DNA of 64,000 bases from Acidovorax benzenivorans (GTDB lineage Bacteria; Pseudomonadota; Gammaproteobacteria; Burkholderiales; Burkholderiaceae_C). Below are positions 52,738 to 60,044 of this stretch, piece by piece. The notes below the pieces were generated by a model that did no database searches, had not been told where the DNA came from, and worked only from the letters and a program-made list of their open reading frames with translations. The DNA lies in NCBI RefSeq assembly GCF_028680575.1, contig NZ_JAPCKI010000012.1, positions 62,001 through 126,000 on the forward strand, given 5' to 3'. How positions within the stretch are numbered: position 1 is the stretch's first letter; the number at the start of each line of letters is the position of its first letter. The translations under genes and the position numbers were made by a program.

Positions 52738-53907
52738 TTACTTGCCACGCTGGGCCACAATTTCAGCTGGCTGAACCAGCTGGCCGGTCTTGTTGGACCA
52801 GTTGTTCTTGGTATAGGTGACCACGGCGGCGATGTCGGTGTCGCTCAGCTGTGCCCATGCAGGCATGGCGCCGTTGTTCTGGCCCTTGAGCAGCACCTGA
52901 ATCTGCTTGGCGTGGTCAGCATCCAGCACCACTGCAGCACCGTCCAGGGGCTTGATGGGGCCAGCGCCCTTGCCGTTGGCCTGGTGGCAGGCCGCGCAGT
53001 TGGCCGCGTAGACCTTCTCGCCACGCTTCATGATGTCGCCCAGCGCCCACACCTTGGTGGGGTCGTCCAGTTTGGCAGCGGCTTTCTTCTTTTGTTCGGC
53101 CACCCAGGCGGTGTAGTCCTCGGCGGACACCACCTTCACGTGGATGGGCATGTAGGCGTGTTCCTTGCCGCACAGCTCGGCACACTGGCCGTAGTAATCG
53201 CCAATTTTCTCGGCACGGAACCAGGTGTCACGCACAAAGCCGGGGATCGCATCCTGCTTGATACCGAAGGCAGGCACCATGAAGGCGTGGATCACGTCGT
53301 TGGCCGTGGTGATGATGCGGATCTTCTTGTTGACCGGCACCACCATGGGGTTGTCCACCTTGAGCAGGTAGTTGGCGGGTGCGTCCTTGACGTTGCCGCT
53401 GTCGGACATCACGCGGTGGCTGCTGTCCAGCGTGGAGATGAACGCCAGGCCTTCGCCTTCGCCAGTGATGTAGTCATAGCCCCACTTCCACTGGTAACCC
53501 GTGGTCTTGATGGTGAGGTCGGCGTTGGTGGTGTCCTTCTGGGCCACCAGCACCTTGGTCGCGGGCAAAGCCATCACGATCACGATGATGAACGGAATAA
53601 TCGTCCAGACCACTTCCACCGTCACCGACTCGTGGAAGTTGGCAGCCTTCGCGCCCTTGGAGCGGCGATGCTTCCAGATCGAGTAGAACATCACGGAGAA
53701 CACTGCAACAAAGATCACCGTGCAGATGACCATCATCATCCAGTGCAGAAAATGTTGCTCTTCTGCGATCTTGGTGACGGGCGGCGCCAGGTTCAGCTGG
53801 TTGACTGCAGGGCCGCCAGGCAGGTCCTGAACGGCATGGGCTGCGGAGCCCACCCATGCACCGGCAATCAGCAGCAGAGAAGCCAGCTTGTTGGAAATGC
53901 TCTTCAT
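52738..53907 (-). CDS. ctaC: Cytochrome c oxidase subunit II with C-terminal cytochrome c domain
   Basis: 389 residues. Signal peptide (LASLLLIAGAWVGSAAHA), two membrane helices (about 56-76 and 98-118), and the CuA cupredoxin domain with H207, C242, C246, H250 and M253 (QCAELCGKEHAYM). After a Lys/Ala linker comes a class-I cytochrome c with CAACH (C304, C307, H308) and a probable axial Met in NGAMPAW. So this is a caa3-like subunit II able to accept electrons through its own heme c. First oxidase subunit of the operon, downstream of the DUF2244 gene. Confidence 0.97.
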   Translation of the reverse strand: MKSISNKLASLLLIAGAWVGSAAHAVQDLPGGPAVNQLNLAPPVTKIAEEQHFLHWMMMVICTVIFVAVFSVMFYSIWKHRRSKGAKAANFHESVTVEVVWTIIPFIIVIVMALPATKVLVAQKDTTNADLTIKTTGYQWKWGYDYITGEGEGLAFISTLDSSHRVMSDSGNVKDAPANYLLKVDNPMVVPVNKKIRIITTANDVIHAFMVPAFGIKQDAIPGFVRDTWFRAEKIGDYYGQCAELCGKEHAYMPIHVKVVSAEDYTAWVAEQKKKAAAKLDDPTKVWALGDIMKRGEKVYAANCAACHQANGKGAGPIKPLDGAAVVLDADHAKQIQVLLKGQNNGAMPAWAQLSDTDIAAVVTYTKNNWSNKTGQLVQPAEIVAQRGK

Positions 53908-53966
53908 AGTTCTCACTTACTTCTAAGCCTCAATTTAACCAATCCCTTTCGCGCGCCTGCGTGGGG

Positions 53967-54446
53967 TCAGGCGGCGCGCAAGGCCATGCGGATCTCCGAT
54001 GCCAGGGCCGGTCGAAGCTCGGGGCGCATGTAGCGCCCCACCTCTACCGAACGGCCCTGCGCAGACAGCGTGATCAGCGAATGGTCTCCCGTCTTGGGCT
54101 CTACGCGAACCCGGCTCCGGTCAAACTCCGCGCGCTCCAGCCTGCCTGCTGTCTCCAGCTCCACCACAAGGCGTGAGCCCTGCAATGAAATCCTCTCGCC
54201 ATCCGCCGCATGGCGACCGTACATGGCGAATGCAATCCCTACTGCCACGATTTCGAGCCACGCGAAGGGCATCACCAGATGGGCGCCGAGCTTCCAGAAG
54301 AACGTCGCGATTCCCAGTGACACCACACACAGCGACAAATACATCCAGCCCAATTGCGTCGGCGTGACCGAACAATTGCGAACCAGACGCCAGTCAATGC
54401 GCTGTCCCGACACCGTGGCAAAACGAAAAACCAAGCCCGTCACCAT
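53967..54446 (-). CDS. DUF2244 membrane protein
   Basis: 159 residues with two adjacent helices (YLSLCVVSLGIATFFW and LVMPFAWLEIVAVGIAFAMYGRHAADGERI) and a beta-type C-terminal half. The family is typically encoded just upstream of ctaC in beta- and alpha-proteobacteria, as here (60-base gap). Function unknown. ATG 54446. The 149 bases upstream hold the likely operon promoter; a TACAAT at 54552-54557 (minus strand) is a possible -10 but no convincing -35 accompanies it. Confidence 0.85.
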   Translation of the reverse strand: MVTGLVFRFATVSGQRIDWRLVRNCSVTPTQLGWMYLSLCVVSLGIATFFWKLGAHLVMPFAWLEIVAVGIAFAMYGRHAADGERISLQGSRLVVELETAGRLERAEFDRSRVRVEPKTGDHSLITLSAQGRSVEVGRYMRPELRPALASEIRMALRAA

Positions 54447-54595
54447 GAGTGCTCACAAGACTGCCGACTGCAGCACACGTTGCGCCTTGGGCACAACAGA
54501 CACAGCCTGCCAGATTGCGCGGGAAGATGCCCGAAATCTCAATAGCCAAGAATTGTAGCGTGCCTTGTTCCAAGTCATTGACACGCCGTTACAGG

Positions 54596-55498
54596 TTAGT
54601 TCTCTGTGCCGCTCTTGCGCAACATGGCGCGCATGTCCTGCAGCGACACCGCGCTGCTGGAACTGACGCGCACCCGGGGTGCAGGCTTGAAGGCATGGCC
54701 ATAAATGATTTCAAAAGTCAGAGCCAACTGACCGCCTTGACCCGGATCGGCAAGACGCTCAGAAAGCACTTGATAGAGCTTCTCGCGCCAGCGCCGTCCG
54801 CGCAATGAGGGAAAGCGATCAGGGTGCAAATTGACACCTAGCTCGCGCAGCTCTTGAACCAGCCGCTCGGGTGTGGCAAACGTGAGTGTGATGCGTTCCA
54901 TGTCCATCACCGGCTCTGCAAAACCTGCATGCACCAGCATGTCGCCCCAGTCATGCATGTCGGTGAAGGCATGGCCTGCAGGTGGCCAGCCCATGGCGGC
55001 ATACACGCCATGCAGCTCGCGCAGCGTGTCCGGTCCGAGACACGAGAACATCAGGTAGCCGTCCACCGCCAGGGCGCGATGCCATTGGCCGATCAGGACT
55101 TGCGGGTCGGCCGCCATGTGCAGCGCCATGTTGGACCACAACATCTGCACGCTGGCATCAGCCGGCGGGCCTACCTGCAGAGCTCCTGCGCCCCAGCGAG
55201 CGGGACTCCACCACGGTTTGGCCAGCGCCTGCCGCACGACGGGTTCACCATGGACGCTGGTCTCGTACACCTGGCACCGCGCCTGTGGGTAGCGGGCACT
55301 CACAAGCGCATGTGCCTGCAAGCCGCCACGCACCGGGTCCCAATGGCACCAGGACGCCGGGGCCTGCCGGATCCACTGCAGTCGGTCCTCCATGCGGCGC
55401 GCCACTTCTTCATGCAGCCAGGGGGACGCGGCGGGGGCCGCAGCATGCCAGCGGGCTGCGGCAACAGGATCAATGGTGGGGGGGCGCTCGGAGGACAT
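54596..55498 (-). CDS. BioC-like methyltransferase homologue with degenerate SAM motif
   Basis: 300 residues. The C-terminal half carries BioC signatures: MLWSNMALHMAADPQVLIGQWHRALAVDGYLMFSCLGPDTLREL, FTDMHDWGDMLVHAGFAEPVMDMERITLTF. In BioC this protein methylates malonyl-ACP to start pimelate synthesis. However, the N-terminal motif I expected as DxGxGxG reads WCHWDPVRGGLQAHAL, without the glycine pattern, so SAM binding is doubtful. The bioA-D-F genes are 52 kb away. It is divergent from comF with 35 bases between starts, an arrangement I have seen in related genomes. May be BioC with altered motif, or a derived protein. Confidence 0.7.
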   Translation of the reverse strand: MSSERPPTIDPVAAARWHAAAPAASPWLHEEVARRMEDRLQWIRQAPASWCHWDPVRGGLQAHALVSARYPQARCQVYETSVHGEPVVRQALAKPWWSPARWGAGALQVGPPADASVQMLWSNMALHMAADPQVLIGQWHRALAVDGYLMFSCLGPDTLRELHGVYAAMGWPPAGHAFTDMHDWGDMLVHAGFAEPVMDMERITLTFATPERLVQELRELGVNLHPDRFPSLRGRRWREKLYQVLSERLADPGQGGQLALTFEIIYGHAFKPAPRVRVSSSSAVSLQDMRAMLRKSGTEN

Positions 55499-55533
55499 GG
55501 GCAGGGCAGAAAGACGCGCGAGTATATTGATTC

Positions 55534-56256
55534 ATGCATTTTTCGGGTTTGTCAGGGATTTCGCGCCATCTCCACGCCTGGGCGGACAAAGTGCCCAGCC
55601 AGTGCGCCGTGTGCCACGCCTGGCCATCGCAGCGCATCTGCAACGCCTGCGTGGCGCGATTCGCACAGCCCGCCACGCGTTGCCAGCGCTGCGCCCTGCG
55701 GGTGCCCCCGGGGGTCGCTGTCTGCGGCACCTGCCTGCAGCACCCACCCAGCTTCGATGCCTGCATTGCAGCGGTGGACTATGCCTACCCCTGGGCCGAC
55801 GCGCTGGCACAGTTCAAGTTTCGCGGAGACCCAGGATGGGCCAGGGCATTGGCCACACTGATGCGCAGCACGCCCTGGATGGAGCCCGCGGTAGAGGCAG
55901 CCGACACCGTGCTGGCGGTGCCTCTGTCCACCGAGCGCTTGCGCGAGCGGGGCTTCAACCAGTCGGCCCTGCTGGCCAGGCAACTGGCCGGCGCCAAGGC
56001 CGACCACCTGACCCTGCTGCGCCTGCACGCCACCGAGGCGCAAAGCAGCCTGCCAAGGGCCCAGCGGCTGCGCAACCTGCGCGGTGCCTTCGCCATCGAA
56101 CCCGCCCGCGCCGCCGCCCTGCGCGGCCAGCAGGTGGTGCTGATCGACGATGTGATGACCACGGGCGCCACGCTGCACGCAGCCACCCTGGCGTTGCGCG
56201 AGGCAGGTGTGGCGCATGTCACGGCCGCCGTGCTGGCGCGCACGGGGCGCGACTGA
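55534..56256 (+). CDS. ComF-family phosphoribosyltransferase-like protein
   Basis: 240 residues. N-terminal double zinc ribbon (CAVC, CNAC, CQRC, CGTC pairs within residues 24-68), then a type-I phosphoribosyltransferase fold with VPLSTERLRERGFNQSALLA and the PRPP loop VVLIDDVMTTGATLHA (about 203-218). ComF is needed for DNA uptake in competent bacteria and is also involved in recombination. ATG 55534 is only six bases downstream of TATATT, so the message may be leaderless or start at a downstream codon. Confidence 0.9.
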   Translation: MHFSGLSGISRHLHAWADKVPSQCAVCHAWPSQRICNACVARFAQPATRCQRCALRVPPGVAVCGTCLQHPPSFDACIAAVDYAYPWADALAQFKFRGDPGWARALATLMRSTPWMEPAVEAADTVLAVPLSTERLRERGFNQSALLARQLAGAKADHLTLLRLHATEAQSSLPRAQRLRNLRGAFAIEPARAAALRGQQVVLIDDVMTTGATLHAATLALREAGVAHVTAAVLARTGRD

Positions 56257-56349
56257 AAAGCACCAAACAGATATCAAACAGGTACCAAAGGGATACTTTT
56301 GATTACGAGCGGTTGCTCAATTCACCGGCCCAACGATGACAATGCGGGC

Positions 56350-56877
56350 ATGTTCCATATCGTCCTCGTCGAACCCGAGATCCCGCCCAACACCGGCAAT
56401 GTGATTCGCCTGGCGGCCAACACGGGGTGCACGCTGCACCTGATCGAGCCCCTGGGGTTCTCAATGGAAGACCGCCAGATGCGGCGTGCGGGGCTGGACT
56501 ACCACGAGTACGCCCGAGTGCAGGTCCATGCGGGCTGGACAGCCTTTCTGCGGGATACCCAGCCGGACCCGACCCGCATGTTTGCGATGACCACCCACGC
56601 CTCACAGCCCGTGCATTCCACCTGCTTCCTGTCCGGCGACTGGTTCGTGTTTGGCGCTGAAACGCGGGGGCTCCCGCCCGAGCTGCGCGAGAGCTTTCCG
56701 CCCGCCCAGCGCCTGCGCCTGCCCATGGTGCCGGGTCAGCGCAGCCTCAATCTGTCCAACGCCGTGGCGGTGACCGTGTTCGAGGCTTGGCGCCAGAACA
56801 GCTTTGCAATGCCTGACGGGCAGGTGATGGTCGAGCCCGAAGGCACGATCATCAGCGGCTTCGCACAGCTCAGCTGA
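56350..56877 (+). CDS. trmL: tRNA (cytidine(34)-2'-O)-methyltransferase
   Basis: 175 residues, SPOUT fold. Modifies the wobble base of leucine tRNAs. Marks: MFHIVLVEPEIPPNTGNVIRLAANTG, FGAETRGLP (knot), and RLPMVPGQRSLNLSNAVAVTVFEAWRQ (SAM-binding knot). ATG 56350 begins the conserved first strand. The last eight bases overlap the convergent LysR gene. Confidence 0.94.
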   Translation: MFHIVLVEPEIPPNTGNVIRLAANTGCTLHLIEPLGFSMEDRQMRRAGLDYHEYARVQVHAGWTAFLRDTQPDPTRMFAMTTHASQPVHSTCFLSGDWFVFGAETRGLPPELRESFPPAQRLRLPMVPGQRSLNLSNAVAVTVFEAWRQNSFAMPDGQVMVEPEGTIISGFAQLS

Positions 56878-57811
56878 GCTGGCCGGACTTTTGCGCCACA
56901 GCGCGGGGCACGTGTTCGGTCAGGAAGTCCAGAAACACCCGTGTGCGTGCGGGCAGCATGCGGCGTGAAGGCAACGCCGCATAGATGGTGTAACGCGAAA
57001 AGATCCAGCTCGGCAGAATGTGGACCAGCTCACCACGGGCCAGGTGCTCCTCGGCCAGCAGGCGCGAAGTGACAGCCACACCCGCCCCATCCACGGCGGC
57101 ACGCATCAACAGCTCGGTGCTGACGGACTGCAACACCGCTGGCGCGTCCACCTCTTCGTCAGGCACCTCCGCCCGCAGCGACTGTAGGCGCAGCTTGCGG
57201 CCCGCCCCCGCCTGCGCACGCACGGGCGCGCTGGAGTCGCGCAGGTAGTCGTGGTGCACCAGGTCCTGCGGCTCACGCGGAATACCCCGGCGCTCCAGGT
57301 AGTCGGGTGACGCCACCACAATCGCCTCGCCCTGTACCAGCGGGCGCGCGACGATGTTGGCGTCAAAGTCCTCGCCCGCCACCATGATGGTCACATCGAA
57401 CTCATCCACGCGGCTGGACGCATAGGCGTCCATGCTGATGTCCAGTATCAGCTTGGGGTAGTGGGCATGCCACAGCGCCACCATGGGGGCCAGAAAGTTG
57501 GTGGCCAGCACCGGCGCGGCCACGATACGGATGATGCCGCGCAGGTCACGCGTGCTGGCGGCGGCGGCAGCCTCGGCGTCGTCGATCTCGTGCAGGATGG
57601 CGCGTACGCGCTGCAGGTACGACTCACCCGCATCCGTCAGCGCCAGCTTGCGGGTCGTGCGTTGCAGCAGGCGCGTGCCCAGGTGCTGCTCCAGCTCGGC
57701 CACCATGCGGGTGACCACGGGGGGCGACATGTCCATGGCGCGGGCGGCAGCGGCAAAGCCGCCCTCCTCCACCACGCGCTCGAAAATTTTCATGGCTTGC
57801 AGGCGGTCCAT
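56870..57811 (-). CDS. LysR-family transcriptional regulator
   Basis: 313 residues. HTH region MKIFERVVEEGGFAAAARAMDMSPPVVTRMVAELEQHLGTRLLQR (7-51); substrate-binding domain follows (IRIVAAPVLATNFLAPMVALW). The HTH type (CrgA/DsdC-like subgroup, LQRTTRKLALT) is common in beta-proteobacteria. Downstream of the MaoC gene on the same strand with a 32-base gap, so the two may be cotranscribed. Target genes are not evident. Confidence 0.9.
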   Translation of the reverse strand: MDRLQAMKIFERVVEEGGFAAAARAMDMSPPVVTRMVAELEQHLGTRLLQRTTRKLALTDAGESYLQRVRAILHEIDDAEAAAAASTRDLRGIIRIVAAPVLATNFLAPMVALWHAHYPKLILDISMDAYASSRVDEFDVTIMVAGEDFDANIVARPLVQGEAIVVASPDYLERRGIPREPQDLVHHDYLRDSSAPVRAQAGAGRKLRLQSLRAEVPDEEVDAPAVLQSVSTELLMRAAVDGAGVAVTSRLLAEEHLARGELVHILPSWIFSRYTIYAALPSRRMLPARTRVFLDFLTEHVPRAVAQKSGQLS

Positions 57812-57843
57812 GGTTCAGACCTCCTGCCCGATGGCGACCAGGC

Positions 57844-58308
57844 TCAGGCCGGGGCGCCGAAGTTGCGCGCCAACGATTCGGCCACGCACACGGGCTTGTC
57901 GCTGCCCTCGCGCTCCACCGTCACCAGCCAGGTCATCTGCATGCCGTCGGGCGCTACCGGCTCGGCAGCCTGTAGGGTGAGGCGCGCGCGCAAGCGGCTG
58001 CCCACAGGCACCGGCGCCGTGAAGCGCACCTTGTTCAGCCCGTAGTTCACGCCCATGCGCGCACCCTCGATGGTCAGGCCCGTCTCGAAGAATTGCGGAA
58101 TCAGCGACAGCGTGAGAAACCCATGCGCAATGGGCGCGCCAAACGGCCCGGCCTTGGCCCGCTCGGGGTCCACATGGATCCACTGGTGGTCGCCCGTGGC
58201 CTGGGCAAACAGGTTGACCTGTTCCTGCGTGATGGTGATCCAGTCGGTCACCACGACCTCCTGACCCACGCAGGCGCTGACTTCGGAATATGAGCGGAAG
58301 ATTTTCAT
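57844..58308 (-). CDS. MaoC-family hot-dog hydratase/dehydratase
   Basis: 154 residues, single hot-dog fold. The hydratase-2 motif is ATGDHQWIHVDPERAKAGPFGAPIAHGFLTLSL (about 41-73), holding the catalytic Asp/His pair of (R)-specific enoyl-CoA hydratases. Short length fits PhaJ-like or NodN-like proteins. Neighbours (a LysR regulator downstream and ParA upstream) do not define a pathway. ATG 58308. Confidence 0.88.
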   Translation of the reverse strand: MKIFRSYSEVSACVGQEVVVTDWITITQEQVNLFAQATGDHQWIHVDPERAKAGPFGAPIAHGFLTLSLIPQFFETGLTIEGARMGVNYGLNKVRFTAPVPVGSRLRARLTLQAAEPVAPDGMQMTWLVTVEREGSDKPVCVAESLARNFGAPA

Positions 58309-58404
58309 CGCTGCAATGTAGCCCTGCACCCAGGCGCGCCTTGTCTGCCGGGTGACAGGTGTTTTCCCGGAGGCCTTGTTTTCGGTTCTGCTTCACGCTG
58401 TCCT

Positions 58405-59022
58405 TCAAGAATTGAGCCACGTACAGATCCCTTGCCACTGCTCCAGGTCGCGCGCCACGCGGCCGGGCGCCACATCAAACAGCGTGAGGCCGTGCGCCGC
58501 CAGGTGGATGTAGTTCTGCGTGTCGCGCAGATAACCCAGCACCGGGAACCCCAGGCTGTCCACAAAGTGGTGCAACTGTTCGGCCGCCTTGGTGCGCGCG
58601 TCCACGCGCATACCGACGATGCCCACAGGCACCCCGGCAGCGTGGCGGCGCTCGGCCAGCTGGTCCAGAAAGGCCCGCGTGGCAAAGATGTCGAACACGC
58701 TGGGCTGCAGCGGCACGATAACCTTGTCGGCCAGCTTGAGTACGTCGTTCAGGCGCCAGCCGTGCAGGCCGGCGGGGGTGTCCAGCACCGCGTGCGTGGT
58801 GCCCTTGGGCGGGCGGCTGATCACGTCCGAGCTGGTGTCCCAGCCGCCAATGGGGCGCGCAGCGGGCGGGCGCAGGCCCAGCCACAGCTTGGCGGACTCC
58901 TGCCGGTCGGTGTCGCCCAGGATCACGGGATGCCCCTGGCTGGCAAAGTAGCCCGCGATGTTGGTGGACAGCGTGGACTTGCCCACGCCGCCCTTCGGGT
59001 TGGCGACAACGACTACTGGCAT
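58405..59022 (-). CDS. ParA/MinD-family ATPase without ParB partner
   Basis: 205 residues. Deviant Walker A PKGGVGKST (9-17), GDTDRQESAKLWLGLR (switch region), and VLDTPAGLHGW (Walker B-like). Typical length for the small orphan ParA group (such as ParC/PpfA-type position-determining ATPases), shorter than chromosomal ParA, and no parB or DNA-binding partner is adjacent. May position a protein cargo rather than DNA; the cargo is not identifiable here. Confidence 0.85.
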   Translation of the reverse strand: MPVVVVANPKGGVGKSTLSTNIAGYFASQGHPVILGDTDRQESAKLWLGLRPPAARPIGGWDTSSDVISRPPKGTTHAVLDTPAGLHGWRLNDVLKLADKVIVPLQPSVFDIFATRAFLDQLAERRHAAGVPVGIVGMRVDARTKAAEQLHHFVDSLGFPVLGYLRDTQNYIHLAAHGLTLFDVAPGRVARDLEQWQGICTWLNS

Positions 59023-59054
59023 GACAAGCTCCTTGGAATCTGCAGGTCCATGAA

Positions 59055-59115
59055 AATACAAGCCAAATCAGCCTCAAGCGCAATATTTATATGCGCTAGA
59101 AGCTATCAAATTGGA
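59055..59115. repeat. Dispersed repeat copy upstream of parA-like gene
   Basis: AAGCGCAATATTTATATGCGC forms an imperfect hairpin and is followed by TAGAAGCTATCAAATT (the reverse complement of the AATTTGATAGCT half-site). Confidence 0.6.
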
Positions 59116-59149
59116 AGCACCCTAACCCCTCGGCGGTGCCACAACCGCT

Positions 59150-59788
59150 TCAGGCGTGCTGGCCGCCGCGCTTGACGAAGAACAGCCCGGCCCCCACCGC
59201 CATCAGCAAACCGCCAAACACGCGGTTTTGCGCCCGCACTGCCCGCGCGCTGCGCATCAGGCGGCGCAGGGCACTGGCCCCCGCAGCGTAGCCGTGCATC
59301 ACCACCACGTCCACCGTCACCGTGGTGGCGGCCATCACCAACAGCTGTGTCCACAGCGGGCGCGTGTCGGTCATGAACTGGGGCAACACGGCCACCATGA
59401 AGATGATGCCTTTGGGGTTGGTGGCGTTGGTCAAAAAGCCCGTGAGGCAGCGCTTTTGCCAGGTGCCGGCCGACTCCGTGTCATCGCCCTGCACGGGGGA
59501 TTTGTCGCCGGCACGCCACTGCGCAAAACCCACATAGATCAGATAGCAAGCGCCCAGCACCTTCACCACGCTGAAAGCCACCTCGGACGCCAGCAGCAGC
59601 GAGCCCACGCCCGCACCGGCGATCAGCAAAATCAGCAACAGGCCCAGTTGCAGGCCCAGGATGGTGGCGCCCGTCTTGCGCACGCCGAACGACAGCCCAT
59701 GGCTCATCGACAACACGGCCCCGGAGCCCGGCGACACCGCAATCAGGCACGACGCCGCAAAAAAAGCCAGCCAAGTCTGCAAATCCAT
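59150..59788 (-). CDS. LysE/RhtB-family amino-acid exporter
   Basis: 212 residues, about six membrane helices. N-terminal LAFFAASCLIAVSPGSGAVLSMSHGLSFGVRKTGATILG has the family's SPGPxxxxxxxxxxxxG-type loop (here SPGSGAVLSMSHGLSFG), and GACYLIYVGFAQWR and FLTNATNPKGIIFMVAVLPQF follow. Exports amino acids or homoserine lactone-type compounds across the inner membrane; substrate not predictable. Divergent from the Kef-type gene. Confidence 0.9.
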   Translation of the reverse strand: MDLQTWLAFFAASCLIAVSPGSGAVLSMSHGLSFGVRKTGATILGLQLGLLLILLIAGAGVGSLLLASEVAFSVVKVLGACYLIYVGFAQWRAGDKSPVQGDDTESAGTWQKRCLTGFLTNATNPKGIIFMVAVLPQFMTDTRPLWTQLLVMAATTVTVDVVVMHGYAAGASALRRLMRSARAVRAQNRVFGGLLMAVGAGLFFVKRGGQHA

Positions 59789-59866
59789 GGGTCACCGTGC
59801 CTGTGTGCGAAGAAGGGCGAGCATCTTAACAACGCCCCCGTGTCGCTGCCATGATCTGAATAAAAA

Positions 59867-59912
59867 TGGCCGCCAGCGCTTAAAAATAAAGCGCTAGCAG
59901 CTATCAAAACAG
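59867..59912. repeat. Dispersed repeat copy, canonical hairpin form
   Basis: AGCGCTT-AAAAATA-AAGCGCT (59875-59895) followed by AGCAGCTATCAAAAC. Reverse-complemented, TTTTGATAGCTGCTAGCGCTTT: the best-preserved copy of the family in this window. Lies between the divergent LysE and Kef-type genes. Confidence 0.8.
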
Positions 59913-60044
59913 AAGCATTTCAATGACATGCCAAGCGACCCCTCCCTTATCGCTACGGCAATGCCAGAATCCAGACACGCCCACGCCCGCCCGTCCGCAT
60001 CCCTCCGACGCCCCTCCCAACGCCATCGCTATCGCCGCGCCTCC

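Noticed and set aside
59928..60044. N-terminal extension of the Kef-type antiporter from ATG 59928
   Set aside because: The 39 extra residues are Arg/Pro/Ser/His-rich with no hydrophobicity; the first membrane helix starts right after ATG 60045, the usual distance for the family.
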